This document shows positions 14,218-21,779 of a stretch of 21,807 nt of DNA, one piece after another. The translations under genes and the position numbers were made by a program. This DNA is from Candidatus Aenigmatarchaeota archaeon. GTDB taxonomy: Archaea > Aenigmatarchaeota > Aenigmatarchaeia > QMZP01. The notes under the pieces were generated by a model. It was not told where the DNA came from. It searched no databases and saw only the letters and a list, made by a program, of their open reading frames with translations. The number at the start of each line of letters is the position of its first letter. Positions within the stretch are counted from its first letter, which is position 1. Location of the stretch: contig JAFCEM010000006.1 of assembly GCA_017609145.1 (NCBI GenBank), positions 1-21,807 of the forward strand. The letters are read 5' to 3'.

Positions 14218-15318
14218 ATGGACAAAATCAGACTGGCTATTGCTGGCATCGGAAACTGCTGCTCTTCGCTTATACAGGGGCTTTCGTATTACAAGGACGT
14301 GAATTCCAACCACGAACTCGTGCCCGGGCTAATGCACAACGTTCTCGGTGGATACAGGATTTCTGACGTGCAGCCCGTGGCTGCATTCGATATCGATGCA
14401 AGAAAGGTTGGAAAAGACCTTTCGGAAGCGATACTCGCTCCACCCAACTGCACTCTCCGGTTCTGCAAGGATTTACCTGAAACCGGCGTCACTGTGCAGA
14501 TGGGACCCGTGCTTGATGGAGTTGCCCCGCACATGCAGGACTTCCCCGAACACCAGTCATTCAGGGTTTCGAAGGAGAAGCCGGTCGATGTTGTGCGCGT
14601 TCTGAAGGAATCCGGCGCAGATGTACTCGTGAACTACATGCCCGTGGGTTCTGAGGATGCCGCGCGCTATTATGCCAAATGTGCGCTTGACGCAGGCGTG
14701 GCTTTTGTGAACTGCATGCCTGTATTCATAGCCTCGGATGATGCGTGGGCCAAAAGATTCGAGGAGAAGAAGCTACCCATCGCTGGCGATGATATGAAAT
14801 CCCAGCTCGGTGCAACAATAACCCACAGGGTGCTGGCCAAGTTGTTCACTGATAGAGGGGTCAAGATAGAGAGGACATACCAGCTGAACACCGGCGGCAA
14901 TACTGATTTCCTTAACATGATTGAACGCAAGAGGCTGAAAAGCAAAAAAATCAGCAAGACAGAATCTGTACAGTCCAACCTGCCTGTCAGGCTGGAGCAG
15001 GATAATATACATATAGGCCCGTCTGATTACGTGCCCTGGCAAAAAGACAAGAAGCTTTGCTTCCTAAGGATTGAAGGCCACAAGTTCGGAGGGGCACCGG
15101 TCAACATAGAGGCAAGGCTTGAGGTCGAGGATTCGCCGAATTCGGCAGGTGTTGTAATAGATGCTGTTCGCTGCGCAAAGCTGGCCCTTGACAGGGGGGT
15201 ATCCGGCAGGCTCACATCCATATCAGCCTATGTGATGAAGCACCCGGCGCAGCAGTTCCCTGACGATGTGGCAAGAACCATGGTCGAGGAGTTCATAAAG
15301 GGCGAGCGTGAGCGTTAG
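14218..15318 (+). CDS. ino1: Myo-inositol-1-phosphate synthase
   Basis: A 366-residue NAD-dependent enzyme that isomerises glucose-6-phosphate to inositol-1-phosphate, the head-group precursor for archaetidylinositol. The Rossmann start [18 protein letters not shown], the [11 protein letters not shown] segment, [32 protein letters not shown] and [22 protein letters not shown] are all hallmarks of the short archaeal/actinobacterial type. ATG 14218 is chosen over an in-frame ATG at 14158 because the intervening codons are non-conserved and cover the TATA box. It is divergent from padR and a CDP-alcohol transferase, with which it probably forms an inositol lipid unit. Confidence 0.95.
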   Translation: MDKIRLAIAGIGNCCSSLIQGLSYYKDVNSNHELVPGLMHNVLGGYRISDVQPVAAFDIDARKVGKDLSEAILAPPNCTLRFCKDLPETGVTVQMGPVLDGVAPHMQDFPEHQSFRVSKEKPVDVVRVLKESGADVLVNYMPVGSEDAARYYAKCALDAGVAFVNCMPVFIASDDAWAKRFEEKKLPIAGDDMKSQLGATITHRVLAKLFTDRGVKIERTYQLNTGGNTDFLNMIERKRLKSKKISKTESVQSNLPVRLEQDNIHIGPSDYVPWQKDKKLCFLRIEGHKFGGAPVNIEARLEVEDSPNSAGVVIDAVRCAKLALDRGVSGRLTSISAYVMKHPAQQFPDDVARTMVEEFIKGERER

Positions 15319-15326
15319 ATTTAAAT
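15319..15326 (+). promoter_or_regulatory. TATA-type box before the decayed ORF
   Basis: ATTTAAAT lies just after the ino1 stop and 31-38 nt before ATG 15357. It suggests that the ORF downstream was once an expressed gene with its own promoter. Confidence 0.35.
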
Positions 15327-15342
15327 GCTTATTCTCTTCTAA

Positions 15343-15750
15343 AAACACACGGCAAAATGGAATAGATATATTGCAGCTATAAGAGAAGGTTTAACTATTC
15401 ATAAGTATAACCCTGAAGTAAAAAATATCTTTTTCAATTTTCTGAAGAAGCAGGGAAGGTTCGATGATTTGCAGTTATATACCATAGATGATGTTCCTTC
15501 CAACACAAAACAAGGTTTCATAGGAAAAGATTAAGACAATGTCAGGGACTTTATTTATTGCAATATTAAAAGACATGTCGATGCAGAGATACGCACAAAG
15601 AACAGGATTTGGATAAAAGACAGCTATACACCAAAAGAAATAACAGGTATACTTAGTTCTATGAAAACCACAGAATTTTTGAGCACAGAAAAAATATTTA
15701 CTATTTTGATGATATCAGTAGATGGAGATAATCTAAACTTTTTTCTTTGA
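15343..15750 (+). pseudogene. Decayed A+T-rich gene with an in-frame stop
   Basis: One frame runs from 15343 to a TGA at 15748 with a single TAA at 15532. Both sides read like protein: before it RYIAAIREGLTIHKYNPEV and FFNFLKKQGRFDDLQLYTI; after it DFIYCNIKRHVDAEIRTKN and YTPKEITGILSSMKTTEF. Skipping one T in the T-rich run before 15748 would extend it with ESVFDVVVNGYRSPRW. An ATG at 15357 is out of frame by one base at the expected start. So at least three lesions (start shift, stop, late shift) are suggested. I do not recognise the family. It fills most of the 519-base gap between ino1 and iorB; nothing else is visible there. Confidence 0.5.
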
Positions 15751-15837
15751 ATCAGTTTTTGATGTTGTGGTAAATGGTTATAGATCACCCCGCTGGCTGG
15801 TGCTTTCCATTTCCCTAGTGAATCCAGATAACTCACT

Positions 15838-16428
15838 TCACTCCCTGAATTCTAGCCCCATTTTGAAGGCTGCCATGTTCTTTTCGAGTCCGCGGGGGAC
15901 GGTGCTCTTTATTGCTTTTATGAGGGATTGCTTCTTGATCGGTAGCATGCCGGCTGAAAGGGCAACACCGATAGCCATTACATTGCCATATATCGGGTTG
16001 CCGAACTTCTCCCTGCAGATGTTCGAGGCATCAACGAAAACCATCTTCTTTGCAAAGGGTTCCAGCATCCTCTTCACGCTTTCGTTTGAAGGGTATGTCT
16101 CGCCTGTGATATTGCAGGACGAAGGCCTTATGGGATAGGTATCAACAATGAAGCTTGTCCTGTTTTTGCCTGCGAAGTAGCACACCCTTGCTGCCTCAAT
16201 GGGCTCGAGCCCGAGAATAAGGTCAGCTTGTGCCCTTGGAATAAGAGGGGAATGGGCCCTTCTGCCGAACCTGACATGGGTAGGTATAGAACCGCCCCTT
16301 TGCGCTAGCCCATGCAGCTGTGTGCCCCTGACTTCGTGCCCGTCAAGCAAGGCTGCCCTAGCGACGATGACCGATGTCACGAGAACACCCTCGCCTCCGA
16401 CGCCTGTAAGCAGTACGTTGTATGTCAT
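15838..16428 (-). CDS. iorB: Indolepyruvate ferredoxin oxidoreductase beta subunit
   Basis: A 196-residue subunit of the 2-oxoacid:ferredoxin oxidoreductase superfamily (gamma-type domain). The N-terminal LLTGVGGEGVLVTSVIVARA, then VRGTQLHGLAQRGGSIPTHVRFG, are diagnostic. With IorA it oxidatively decarboxylates aryl pyruvates, such as indolepyruvate from tryptophan transamination, to acyl-CoA, reducing ferredoxin. The ATG at 16428 overlaps the iorA stop codon (ATGA), and AAAGGAGG lies about 6 bases upstream inside iorA, so the subunits are translated in a coupled way. An open extension upstream to 16602 is only antisense-frame reading of iorA. An aminotransferase that could feed it is at the left end of the window. 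Confidence 0.95.
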   Translation of the reverse strand: MTYNVLLTGVGGEGVLVTSVIVARAALLDGHEVRGTQLHGLAQRGGSIPTHVRFGRRAHSPLIPRAQADLILGLEPIEAARVCYFAGKNRTSFIVDTYPIRPSSCNITGETYPSNESVKRMLEPFAKKMVFVDASNICREKFGNPIYGNVMAIGVALSAGMLPIKKQSLIKAIKSTVPRGLEKNMAAFKMGLEFRE

Positions 16429-18311
16429 TTCTTTCCTCCTTTCTTTGCAGAAGCCTGCCCGACGGCAACGGGCTGCACAGCACCCTTGGGGAAAATCTGC
16501 GCACAGAGCCCGCAGCCCCAGCACATATCTTCCTTTATGGAAACCCTGCTGCCCTCTCTCTGGATTGCCGGGCAGGCGATTTCCTTTGCATGCTGCGCGC
16601 ACCTAACCGACATTGCAGGGTTTATCCTGAACTTTGGCAGCTTCCTGCCCTGGGATTTCATCAGCTTCCTGTAAAGCAGCCTGCACATACCCCTTGATAT
16701 TATGACACCAATCTCATCCTTGCCTGCAAACTCCTTGATTGTTGCCTGCAGCTCCTTCTGGTTGTATGTATTAACGGTCCTTACGTTCTTTATGCCGAAT
16801 GACCTAACCACAGCTTCTATGTCAATTGGTTTGCACTTCTCTCCCATTGCCGTTATTCCAGTACCGGGGTGGGGCTGGTGCCCTGTCATGGCTGTTATCC
16901 GGTTGTCCATGACAACTATCAGGGGCTTCGGGTCGTTGTAGACCAGGTTGGCAAGTCCCGGCATGCCTGCATGGAAGAATGTCGAGTCCCCTATAAATAT
17001 GACCGTTCTCTGGTTGCTGACCTTCTCAATACCGTGCGTAACCCCCATACTCGCACCCATTGAGAGGAAGAAATCCTGCATCTCAAAGGGCTTGAACATC
17101 CCAAGCACGTAGCAGCCTATATCGCCGGCAAAGACGGGCTTTGCTCCTAGGACCTTCTTGACAGCATAGAAGGTTGATCTGTGCGGACAACCCGGGCAGA
17201 GAACCGGCTTCCTTACCGGGATTTTGATAGCCTTCAACCATTTGTCCTGCGCGCTGAAATCGGGCTTCCTGAGCCCGAGTACGGGTGCAATGGCATTCAT
17301 TATTATGTCGCAGTTGAATTCACCGACTCTTGGAAGTATGTCCTTGCCGTATATCCTGACGCCCGGATTGACATCCTTTGCAACCATCCTTACGAAGTCC
17401 TCTACTATGGGCTCCAGCTCCTCGACGACAATCACGGTCTTGAGCCCCTTCAGAAACCTTGAAACAAAGCTTCTGGAAATCGGATAGGTCATCGTGAGCT
17501 TGGCCAGCCTGATGTTTTTCAGTCCCAGTTCCCTGATATACTGGTAAGAAACCCCGCTCGTGATTATGCCTGTTTTCCCCGTGCCTTCAATGCAGTTGAG
17601 CCCGGCATACTGCTTCTCCATCTTCTGGATTTTCCCAAGGACAACACAATGCATCTTCTGCAGTATGGGCTTTATGCTGTGGTATCTTTCAAAATCCTTC
17701 ACGAACCTGCCCTTTGTCTTTGGTTTTGGTATAGCACCAAGCTTCACAGAACCCGTGGAGTGGTTGACCATGGTTGTTGTCCTCAGTATCACCGGGAGCT
17801 CGAATCTCTCGGAAATCTCGAAGGCCTTCTTCGTGAGGTCCTTGCATTCCTGTGTATTCGAGGGTTCGAGTGTGGGTATCATGCCCATCCTCGAATAGAA
17901 CCTGGAATCCTGCTCCGACTGGGCGCTGCTGTGTCCCTGCGGGTCATCAGCAACAACAAAGACCATGCCTGCCTTTACTCCGGTATATACAACCGGGAAT
18001 ACGGAATCGCTTGCGACATTGAAGCCGAAGTGCTTCACCGCAGTAAGGGAACGAACTCCTGAAAAGGCTGCACCGGCACAGGCCTCGAACGCGACCTTCT
18101 CGTTAGAGCTCCACTCATAGTAGAATTTTCTGGTGTTCTTTGCGATGTCCGCAAGCGTTATGCCGATTTCAGAACTTGGTGTGCCCGGGTAACATGCGGA
18201 GAAACCAAGACCAGCTTCGAGCGCGCCCCGCGCAATGGCCTCGTTACCGAGAATGACAACCTTTTTGCCGGCCTTTCCGAGAACCTCTGGATTTTCCATA
18301 AACATCGCCAT
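16425..18311 (-). CDS. iorA: Indolepyruvate ferredoxin oxidoreductase alpha subunit
   Basis: A 628-residue TPP enzyme subunit. The pyrimidine-binding domain holds ACYPGTPSSEIG (about 39-50), a middle domain follows, and the TPP domain has LCPGCPHRSTFYAVKK, GDIGCYVLG and GDSTFFHAGMPGL ending with DNRITAMTGHQPHPGTG. The C-terminal ferredoxin tail is reduced: only C571, C580 (CP), C597, C600 and C603 remain and F607 replaces the last cysteine, so one [4Fe-4S] cluster is expected instead of two. ATG 18311 is used here; ATG 18299 (MENPEV) is 22-30 nt from a possible TATA box (18321-18329) and may be the real start. It forms an operon with iorB. Confidence 0.95.
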   Translation of the reverse strand: MAMFMENPEVLGKAGKKVVILGNEAIARGALEAGLGFSACYPGTPSSEIGITLADIAKNTRKFYYEWSSNEKVAFEACAGAAFSGVRSLTAVKHFGFNVASDSVFPVVYTGVKAGMVFVVADDPQGHSSAQSEQDSRFYSRMGMIPTLEPSNTQECKDLTKKAFEISERFELPVILRTTTMVNHSTGSVKLGAIPKPKTKGRFVKDFERYHSIKPILQKMHCVVLGKIQKMEKQYAGLNCIEGTGKTGIITSGVSYQYIRELGLKNIRLAKLTMTYPISRSFVSRFLKGLKTVIVVEELEPIVEDFVRMVAKDVNPGVRIYGKDILPRVGEFNCDIIMNAIAPVLGLRKPDFSAQDKWLKAIKIPVRKPVLCPGCPHRSTFYAVKKVLGAKPVFAGDIGCYVLGMFKPFEMQDFFLSMGASMGVTHGIEKVSNQRTVIFIGDSTFFHAGMPGLANLVYNDPKPLIVVMDNRITAMTGHQPHPGTGITAMGEKCKPIDIEAVVRSFGIKNVRTVNTYNQKELQATIKEFAGKDEIGVIISRGMCRLLYRKLMKSQGRKLPKFRINPAMSVRCAQHAKEIACPAIQREGSRVSIKEDMCWGCGLCAQIFPKGAVQPVAVGQASAKKGGKK

Positions 18312-18357
18312 TCAATACTGTTAATTATTTGGTTCTGCCTCAACATAAAGGTATCGG

Positions 18358-19086
18358 CTATGCACCGAAAAGCAGCTTGATGCCAAGCATGAATAGTATC
18401 CCGACAAGGAAGAACGCGAACGTTATGGCAGATTTGCTGACTTCCTTCTCTTTGTGCAGCTCGGGAATAAGATCCGATGCAGCTATGTAGAAGAACCCGC
18501 CCGCGGCAAAAGGCAGCAGCATGGGCGCGAAGTTACCGAAAAAGAACCCAATCACGCCTCCTATTATGCATGTTGTTTGTGATGCAAAGTTGGCCACAAG
18601 AGCCTTCTTTCTTGACATGCCGCCGTAGACAAGCACACCAAAGTCACCAAGTTCCTGGGGCACTTCATGGCCTATTATAAGAAGCGTGGTCACTATGCCA
18701 AAGGGTATGCTTACCAGGAAGCTCGCAGCTATCACCAGGCCGTCTATGAGGTTGTGCACGCCGTCACCAAAAAGTATCATGTAGGTGAACGGATGCACTT
18801 CGCATTTTTCCTCGTGGCAGTGATGCCAGAACAGGCACCTTTCGCAGAGGAAGAATATCACGAAACCCAGTATCACATAGCTAAATGCTGATATGGTTGA
18901 AAAGCTTTCAAGGGACTCTGCCAGCAGATGGAAGAAACCGCCGCTCAACAGGGCTCCGGCCGAAAAGCCTACAAGGATAAAGAGTATTTTCTTGAGTGTC
19001 TTTGGCTTCATGAAAAACGAGAACACACCGATAAAGGCAACGAGGCTGTTTATCACTGTTGCAAGCAGTATCCAGAATAGCACCAT
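18358..19086 (-). CDS. ZIP-family divalent metal transporter
   Basis: A 242-residue membrane protein with about eight hydrophobic segments. The transport site is complete: HNLIDG in TM4 (H111, N112, D115) and HEVPQELGD in TM5 (H140, E141, Q144, E145, D148). A cytoplasmic Cys/His cluster between TM3 and TM4 (C81, C84, H88, H89, C90, H91, C95, H98) probably binds metal. ZIP proteins bring zinc, iron or similar ions into the cytoplasm; the substrate cannot be fixed from sequence. It follows the MinD-type gene by 30 bases, with a possible own TATA-type box, and may join the metal operon or head an iorA transcript. Confidence 0.92.
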   Translation of the reverse strand: MVLFWILLATVINSLVAFIGVFSFFMKPKTLKKILFILVGFSAGALLSGGFFHLLAESLESFSTISAFSYVILGFVIFFLCERCLFWHHCHEEKCEVHPFTYMILFGDGVHNLIDGLVIAASFLVSIPFGIVTTLLIIGHEVPQELGDFGVLVYGGMSRKKALVANFASQTTCIIGGVIGFFFGNFAPMLLPFAAGGFFYIAASDLIPELHKEKEVSKSAITFAFFLVGILFMLGIKLLFGA

Positions 19087-19107
19087 ACATATTATTGGTG
19101 CGGCTGA

Positions 19108-19116
19108 ATAAAAAGA
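19108..19116 (-). promoter_or_regulatory. Possible TATA-type box of the ZIP gene
   Basis: On the minus strand CTTTTTATT lies 22-30 nt before ATG 19086, directly after the MinD-type stop codon. No clear ribosome site precedes the ZIP start, which favours a separate leaderless transcript over simple cotranslation. Confidence 0.35.
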
Positions 19117-19980
19117 TTAGGCATCTATTCTGTTTATTATCTCACTGAAGTATTTTCTGTATGAAGGGTTTATATCAACAACCGGCTTCATTTTTATTGT
19201 TGATTCAACGAAGTCCTTTCTGTAGGGTATCCTTCCTATAACCGGTATTCCGTTATTTTTTGCGAATTCCTCTGTTTTTCTGCAGAAGCCTTTCTCAAGG
19301 TCGTATTTGTTTATCACAATGCCGTGCCTTATCCTGAAATGACGCGCAAGGTAAAGGACACGATTCAGGTCGTTAAGGGCCGAGGGTGTGGGCTCGGTAA
19401 CCGCAACGATATAATCCGTGCCTGTGAGCGAGGCGATTACAGGGCAGCCTATACCGGCAGCAGAGTCTATGAGCATCACTTCTGCCTTAAGCCTTCCGTT
19501 TATCCTGTCAGACTCCTTCCTGACTTCAGAGACTATCTCCCCTGACGCAAGCTCCCCGAGTTTCAGCTCACCGGAAACGAGTTCAACACCGTAATTCTTT
19601 CCCGTATAAATCGTGCCTATCTGTTTTTTCGTTTCTGATATTGCGTTCTCCGGGCATGCCACGATGCATGCCTTGCATCCTATGCAGACATCCTTCACAA
19701 AAGCCGGATATTTACCTTTGACAAAAACAATCGCATTCTGTTTGCATACCGCAGCGCACTTCCCACACTTCGTGCATTTTTCAAAGTCCCATTTGGGAAT
19801 CGGCTGGTATACATTCGAATGCAGTTTCCTTTTTATGGACAGAAGAAGGTGGTCGTTGGGGCACTCGGCATCGGCATCAACCAGCATGGTCTTGTTTTTT
19901 CTCGCATACTCAACTGCCAGTGACGTGGCTACCATTGACTTGCCTGTTCCGCCCTTTCCGCCAGTAACGGCTATTTTCAT
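19117..19980 (-). CDS. MinD-superfamily ATPase with inserted 2[4Fe-4S] ferredoxin domain
   Basis: A 287-residue COG1149-type protein. The deviant Walker A is GGKGGTGKS (7-15), followed by the VDADAECPNDHLLL strand. A ferredoxin domain is inserted at about 65-113 with C69, C72, C75, C79 and C99, C102, C105, C109, both motifs complete. The ATPase fold resumes with VMLIDSAAGIGCPVIASLTGTDY, the TEPTPSALNDL block and the INKYDL segment. Relatives in the Mrp/NBP35/NifH superfamily handle iron-sulfur clusters or electron transfer; this family's exact job is not known. Often two tandem copies occur, but here there is one. ATG 19980 is 4 bases after the NifX-like stop with GGGAAGG upstream. Confidence 0.92.
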   Translation of the reverse strand: MKIAVTGGKGGTGKSMVATSLAVEYARKNKTMLVDADAECPNDHLLLSIKRKLHSNVYQPIPKWDFEKCTKCGKCAAVCKQNAIVFVKGKYPAFVKDVCIGCKACIVACPENAISETKKQIGTIYTGKNYGVELVSGELKLGELASGEIVSEVRKESDRINGRLKAEVMLIDSAAGIGCPVIASLTGTDYIVAVTEPTPSALNDLNRVLYLARHFRIRHGIVINKYDLEKGFCRKTEEFAKNNGIPVIGRIPYRKDFVESTIKMKPVVDINPSYRKYFSEIINRIDA

Positions 19981-19984
19981 GTGT

Positions 19985-20380
19985 TTACCTTCCCATGTGT
20001 TCTCTGTGTCCACCCTTTCCCATGAACATGGGACCGCTCGCTTCGGTCATTTCTTCAAGCTTGTTGTCTGCGAATTTATCAACAGCTTCCTTGACTGTAC
20101 CCGAGCCCCGGTAGACCTTTATGCCGAACTGGTGGAAAACGGCAAACGCCCTCGGGCCCATATTTCCTGTTATGACCGCCTTCACATCCTGGTTGGCAAC
20201 GAGTTCTGCTGCCGTGAGACCGGCACCGCCCATCTGGGCGACCGCAGTGTTCTCCACGTCTTTGCTGCTCTTTATCTTCTTTTTTTCCAGCTCCACGATC
20301 ACGAAGTTCGGGCACCTGCCGAACCTTACGTCAACGGGGCTGTCCATGCCCTTTCCGGCTGCACTAACTGCTATTTTCAT
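19985..20380 (-). CDS. NifX/NifB-type dinitrogenase iron-molybdenum cofactor family protein
   Basis: A 131-residue protein with the RNase H-like fold of the NifX/NafY/NifB-C family. The start MKIAVSAAGKGMDSPVDVRFGRCPNFVIVE and the middle AELVANQDVKAVITGNMGPRA are characteristic. A Met/Gly/His-rich tail (GPMFMGKGGHREHMGR) could bind metal. In nitrogen fixers such proteins carry iron-molybdenum cofactor precursors, but free-standing copies next to MinD-type ATPases are widespread in non-fixing archaea, so a general iron-sulfur or metal carrier role is more likely. AAGGAGGAG lies about 6 bases before the ATG. It is in the DUF134-CDF-NifX-MinD operon. Confidence 0.92.
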   Translation of the reverse strand: MKIAVSAAGKGMDSPVDVRFGRCPNFVIVELEKKKIKSSKDVENTAVAQMGGAGLTAAELVANQDVKAVITGNMGPRAFAVFHQFGIKVYRGSGTVKEAVDKFADNKLEEMTEASGPMFMGKGGHREHMGR

Positions 20381-20403
20381 TCTTTCTCCTCCTTATCTGA
20401 AGA

Positions 20404-21435
20404 TTATTCTTTCCTCGTCATACGGGCACCGCACTTGGGGCATTTCATACTTGTGCACGGAATTCCTCTTTCATGCGAAGCTGTGGCACCGCATTTCGGG
20501 CAGACACATTCTCCGCCCGGGCCCATGGCAAAGCCGCCCATTCTGCCTCTCCATCTCATGCTTCCGAACCTCCTCTTGTAAATGCTTTCTTTGTATTTCA
20601 GGCTTTCGACCTGTATCACTATGTATTTAAGTTTGGGGAGCCTTTTTGTTATCCTCTTTTCAAGCTCCTTCGTTATCCTTTCCGCATCTTCGACCTTGAG
20701 CTTGGGCTCGAGCTTTATCCTGAGTTCGGCGAAAATGTCCTGTCCGAGCTTCTGAGTCTTCAGATCTGAAAGTTCTATTTTGTACTCCTTGAGCACGTTC
20801 TTTATCTTCTTTTCAGCCTCTTCTCCCGCCGAAATATTGAGCAGAATGTCAGTTGTCCTTTTTCCGAGCTTTATAGAACCCCACATTATGTAAAGGCCTA
20901 TGAGTATTGCGGCAAGCGAATCGGCATATATCCAATAGACAGATGCTACCAGACCAACGAAGACACCAAGTGATGTCATCACATCCATCCTTGAGTGGCT
21001 TCCATCCGCAATCAGAGCCATGCTGTCGTATTTCTTACCTGTCCTGATTTTGAGCTCAGACATGACAAGATTGACCGCCGCTGATACCGCCATTATGGTA
21101 AGCGCCAGCCAGGATATTGCCAGGGTTTTTACACCCAGAAAATCAATCACAGCCTCGTATATTATGTAAACTGATGAAAGGAATAGTATCACTGTTATTA
21201 TGAATCCTGCTATGGTTTCGCTCTGTTGGTGTCCATAAGGGTGCTCCTTGTCCCGCGGTTTTTTGGATGCCCTTACACCTATGTAGCTTATGCCTGATGT
21301 AACTATGTCCATGCCGGAGTGTATGCCTTCGGCTATCACACCGACAGACATGCTTATGAAGCCTATCACGAACTTCGCTAACGTAAGAAAAACGTTAACT
21401 AATATGCTCAGTAATGTCACTCCTTCCTTTTTCAT
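20404..21435 (-). CDS. Cation diffusion facilitator transporter with C-terminal zinc ribbon
   Basis: A 343-residue CDF exporter. Six hydrophobic segments span residues 6-190. The transport site is H39/D43 in TM2 (HSGMD) and H147/D151 in TM5 (HSRMD), the His/Asp combination common in zinc-transporting members. The cytoplasmic domain (about 195-280) keeps the fold but lacks the usual metal-binding histidines. Residues 290-343 add a Gly/Arg linker and a cysteine module with C310, C312, C315, C327, C332, C335, probably a zinc ribbon. GAGGAGG precedes the ATG, which overlaps the DUF134 stop by 4 bases. Export of zinc, iron or a similar ion by proton antiport is inferred. Confidence 0.93.
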   Translation of the reverse strand: MKKEGVTLLSILVNVFLTLAKFVIGFISMSVGVIAEGIHSGMDIVTSGISYIGVRASKKPRDKEHPYGHQQSETIAGFIITVILFLSSVYIIYEAVIDFLGVKTLAISWLALTIMAVSAAVNLVMSELKIRTGKKYDSMALIADGSHSRMDVMTSLGVFVGLVASVYWIYADSLAAILIGLYIMWGSIKLGKRTTDILLNISAGEEAEKKIKNVLKEYKIELSDLKTQKLGQDIFAELRIKLEPKLKVEDAERITKELEKRITKRLPKLKYIVIQVESLKYKESIYKRRFGSMRWRGRMGGFAMGPGGECVCPKCGATASHERGIPCTSMKCPKCGARMTRKE

Positions 21436-21779
21436 TGGAATCCTCCTCTAAACCTTCTGCCCCTGCCGAAGTTGCGACCCGGGCCCCTGCTCATTATGTA
21501 GTGACCGCCCTCTATCCTTATCGCATTCCCGTTGACCAAGGCATCGGCTATCTTTTTCCTTGCCGACAGGAGTAGCCTCTGGAAAGTGGGTTGTGATATC
21601 TTCATCTTCTTCGCAGCGCTTATCTGTTCCATACCTTCATGGTCCTTGAGCCTTACGGCTTCAAGTTCGTCAACGGTTATCACAACTTCCTTCAGCTGCC
21701 TCATCGGCACTCCTGCCGGTTTGAAATAGATTACGTTTGGTTCGCTGAAAACCCTTCTGGGTATCCTTGGCCTTGGCAT
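21432..21779 (-). CDS. DUF134 predicted DNA-binding protein
   Basis: A 115-residue protein of the DUF134 (COG1342) family. The start [21 protein letters not shown] is diagnostic, followed by [50 protein letters not shown], a sigma-70 region 4-like helix-turn-helix. The C-terminus is basic and Gly-rich ([16 protein letters not shown]). Members usually sit next to NifX-like and MinD-type genes and are thought to regulate them. Here it leads the operon and overlaps the CDF gene by ATGA. AGGAG lies 14 bases before the ATG, and an ATAATATA at the window edge may be the TATA box; the full promoter is outside the window. Confidence 0.93.
   Translation of the reverse strand: MPRPRIPRRVFSEPNVIYFKPAGVPMRQLKEVVITVDELEAVRLKDHEGMEQISAAKKMKISQPTFQRLLLSARKKIADALVNGNAIRIEGGHYIMSRGPGRNFGRGRRFRGGFQ

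Noticed and set aside
15532..15534. Recoded stop codon (such as readthrough or a noncanonical amino acid) in the A+T-rich ORF
   Set aside because: The codon is TAA, not TAG or TGA as used for pyrrolysine or selenocysteine, and the ORF has other lesions, so decay is simpler.
16429..16602. Extended IorB start upstream of ATG 16428
   Set aside because: The added residues come from reading the iorA ferredoxin tail in another frame; the true start has AAAGGAGG and an ATGA overlap.
19985..20380. Nitrogen fixation locus
   Set aside because: A NifX-like gene alone is not evidence; no nifH, nifD, nifK or nifB is present.
19613..20581. A 322-codon plus-strand open frame opposite the NifX/MinD genes
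   Set aside because: It is antisense to strongly identified genes; its product is a His/Phe-rich composition artefact.
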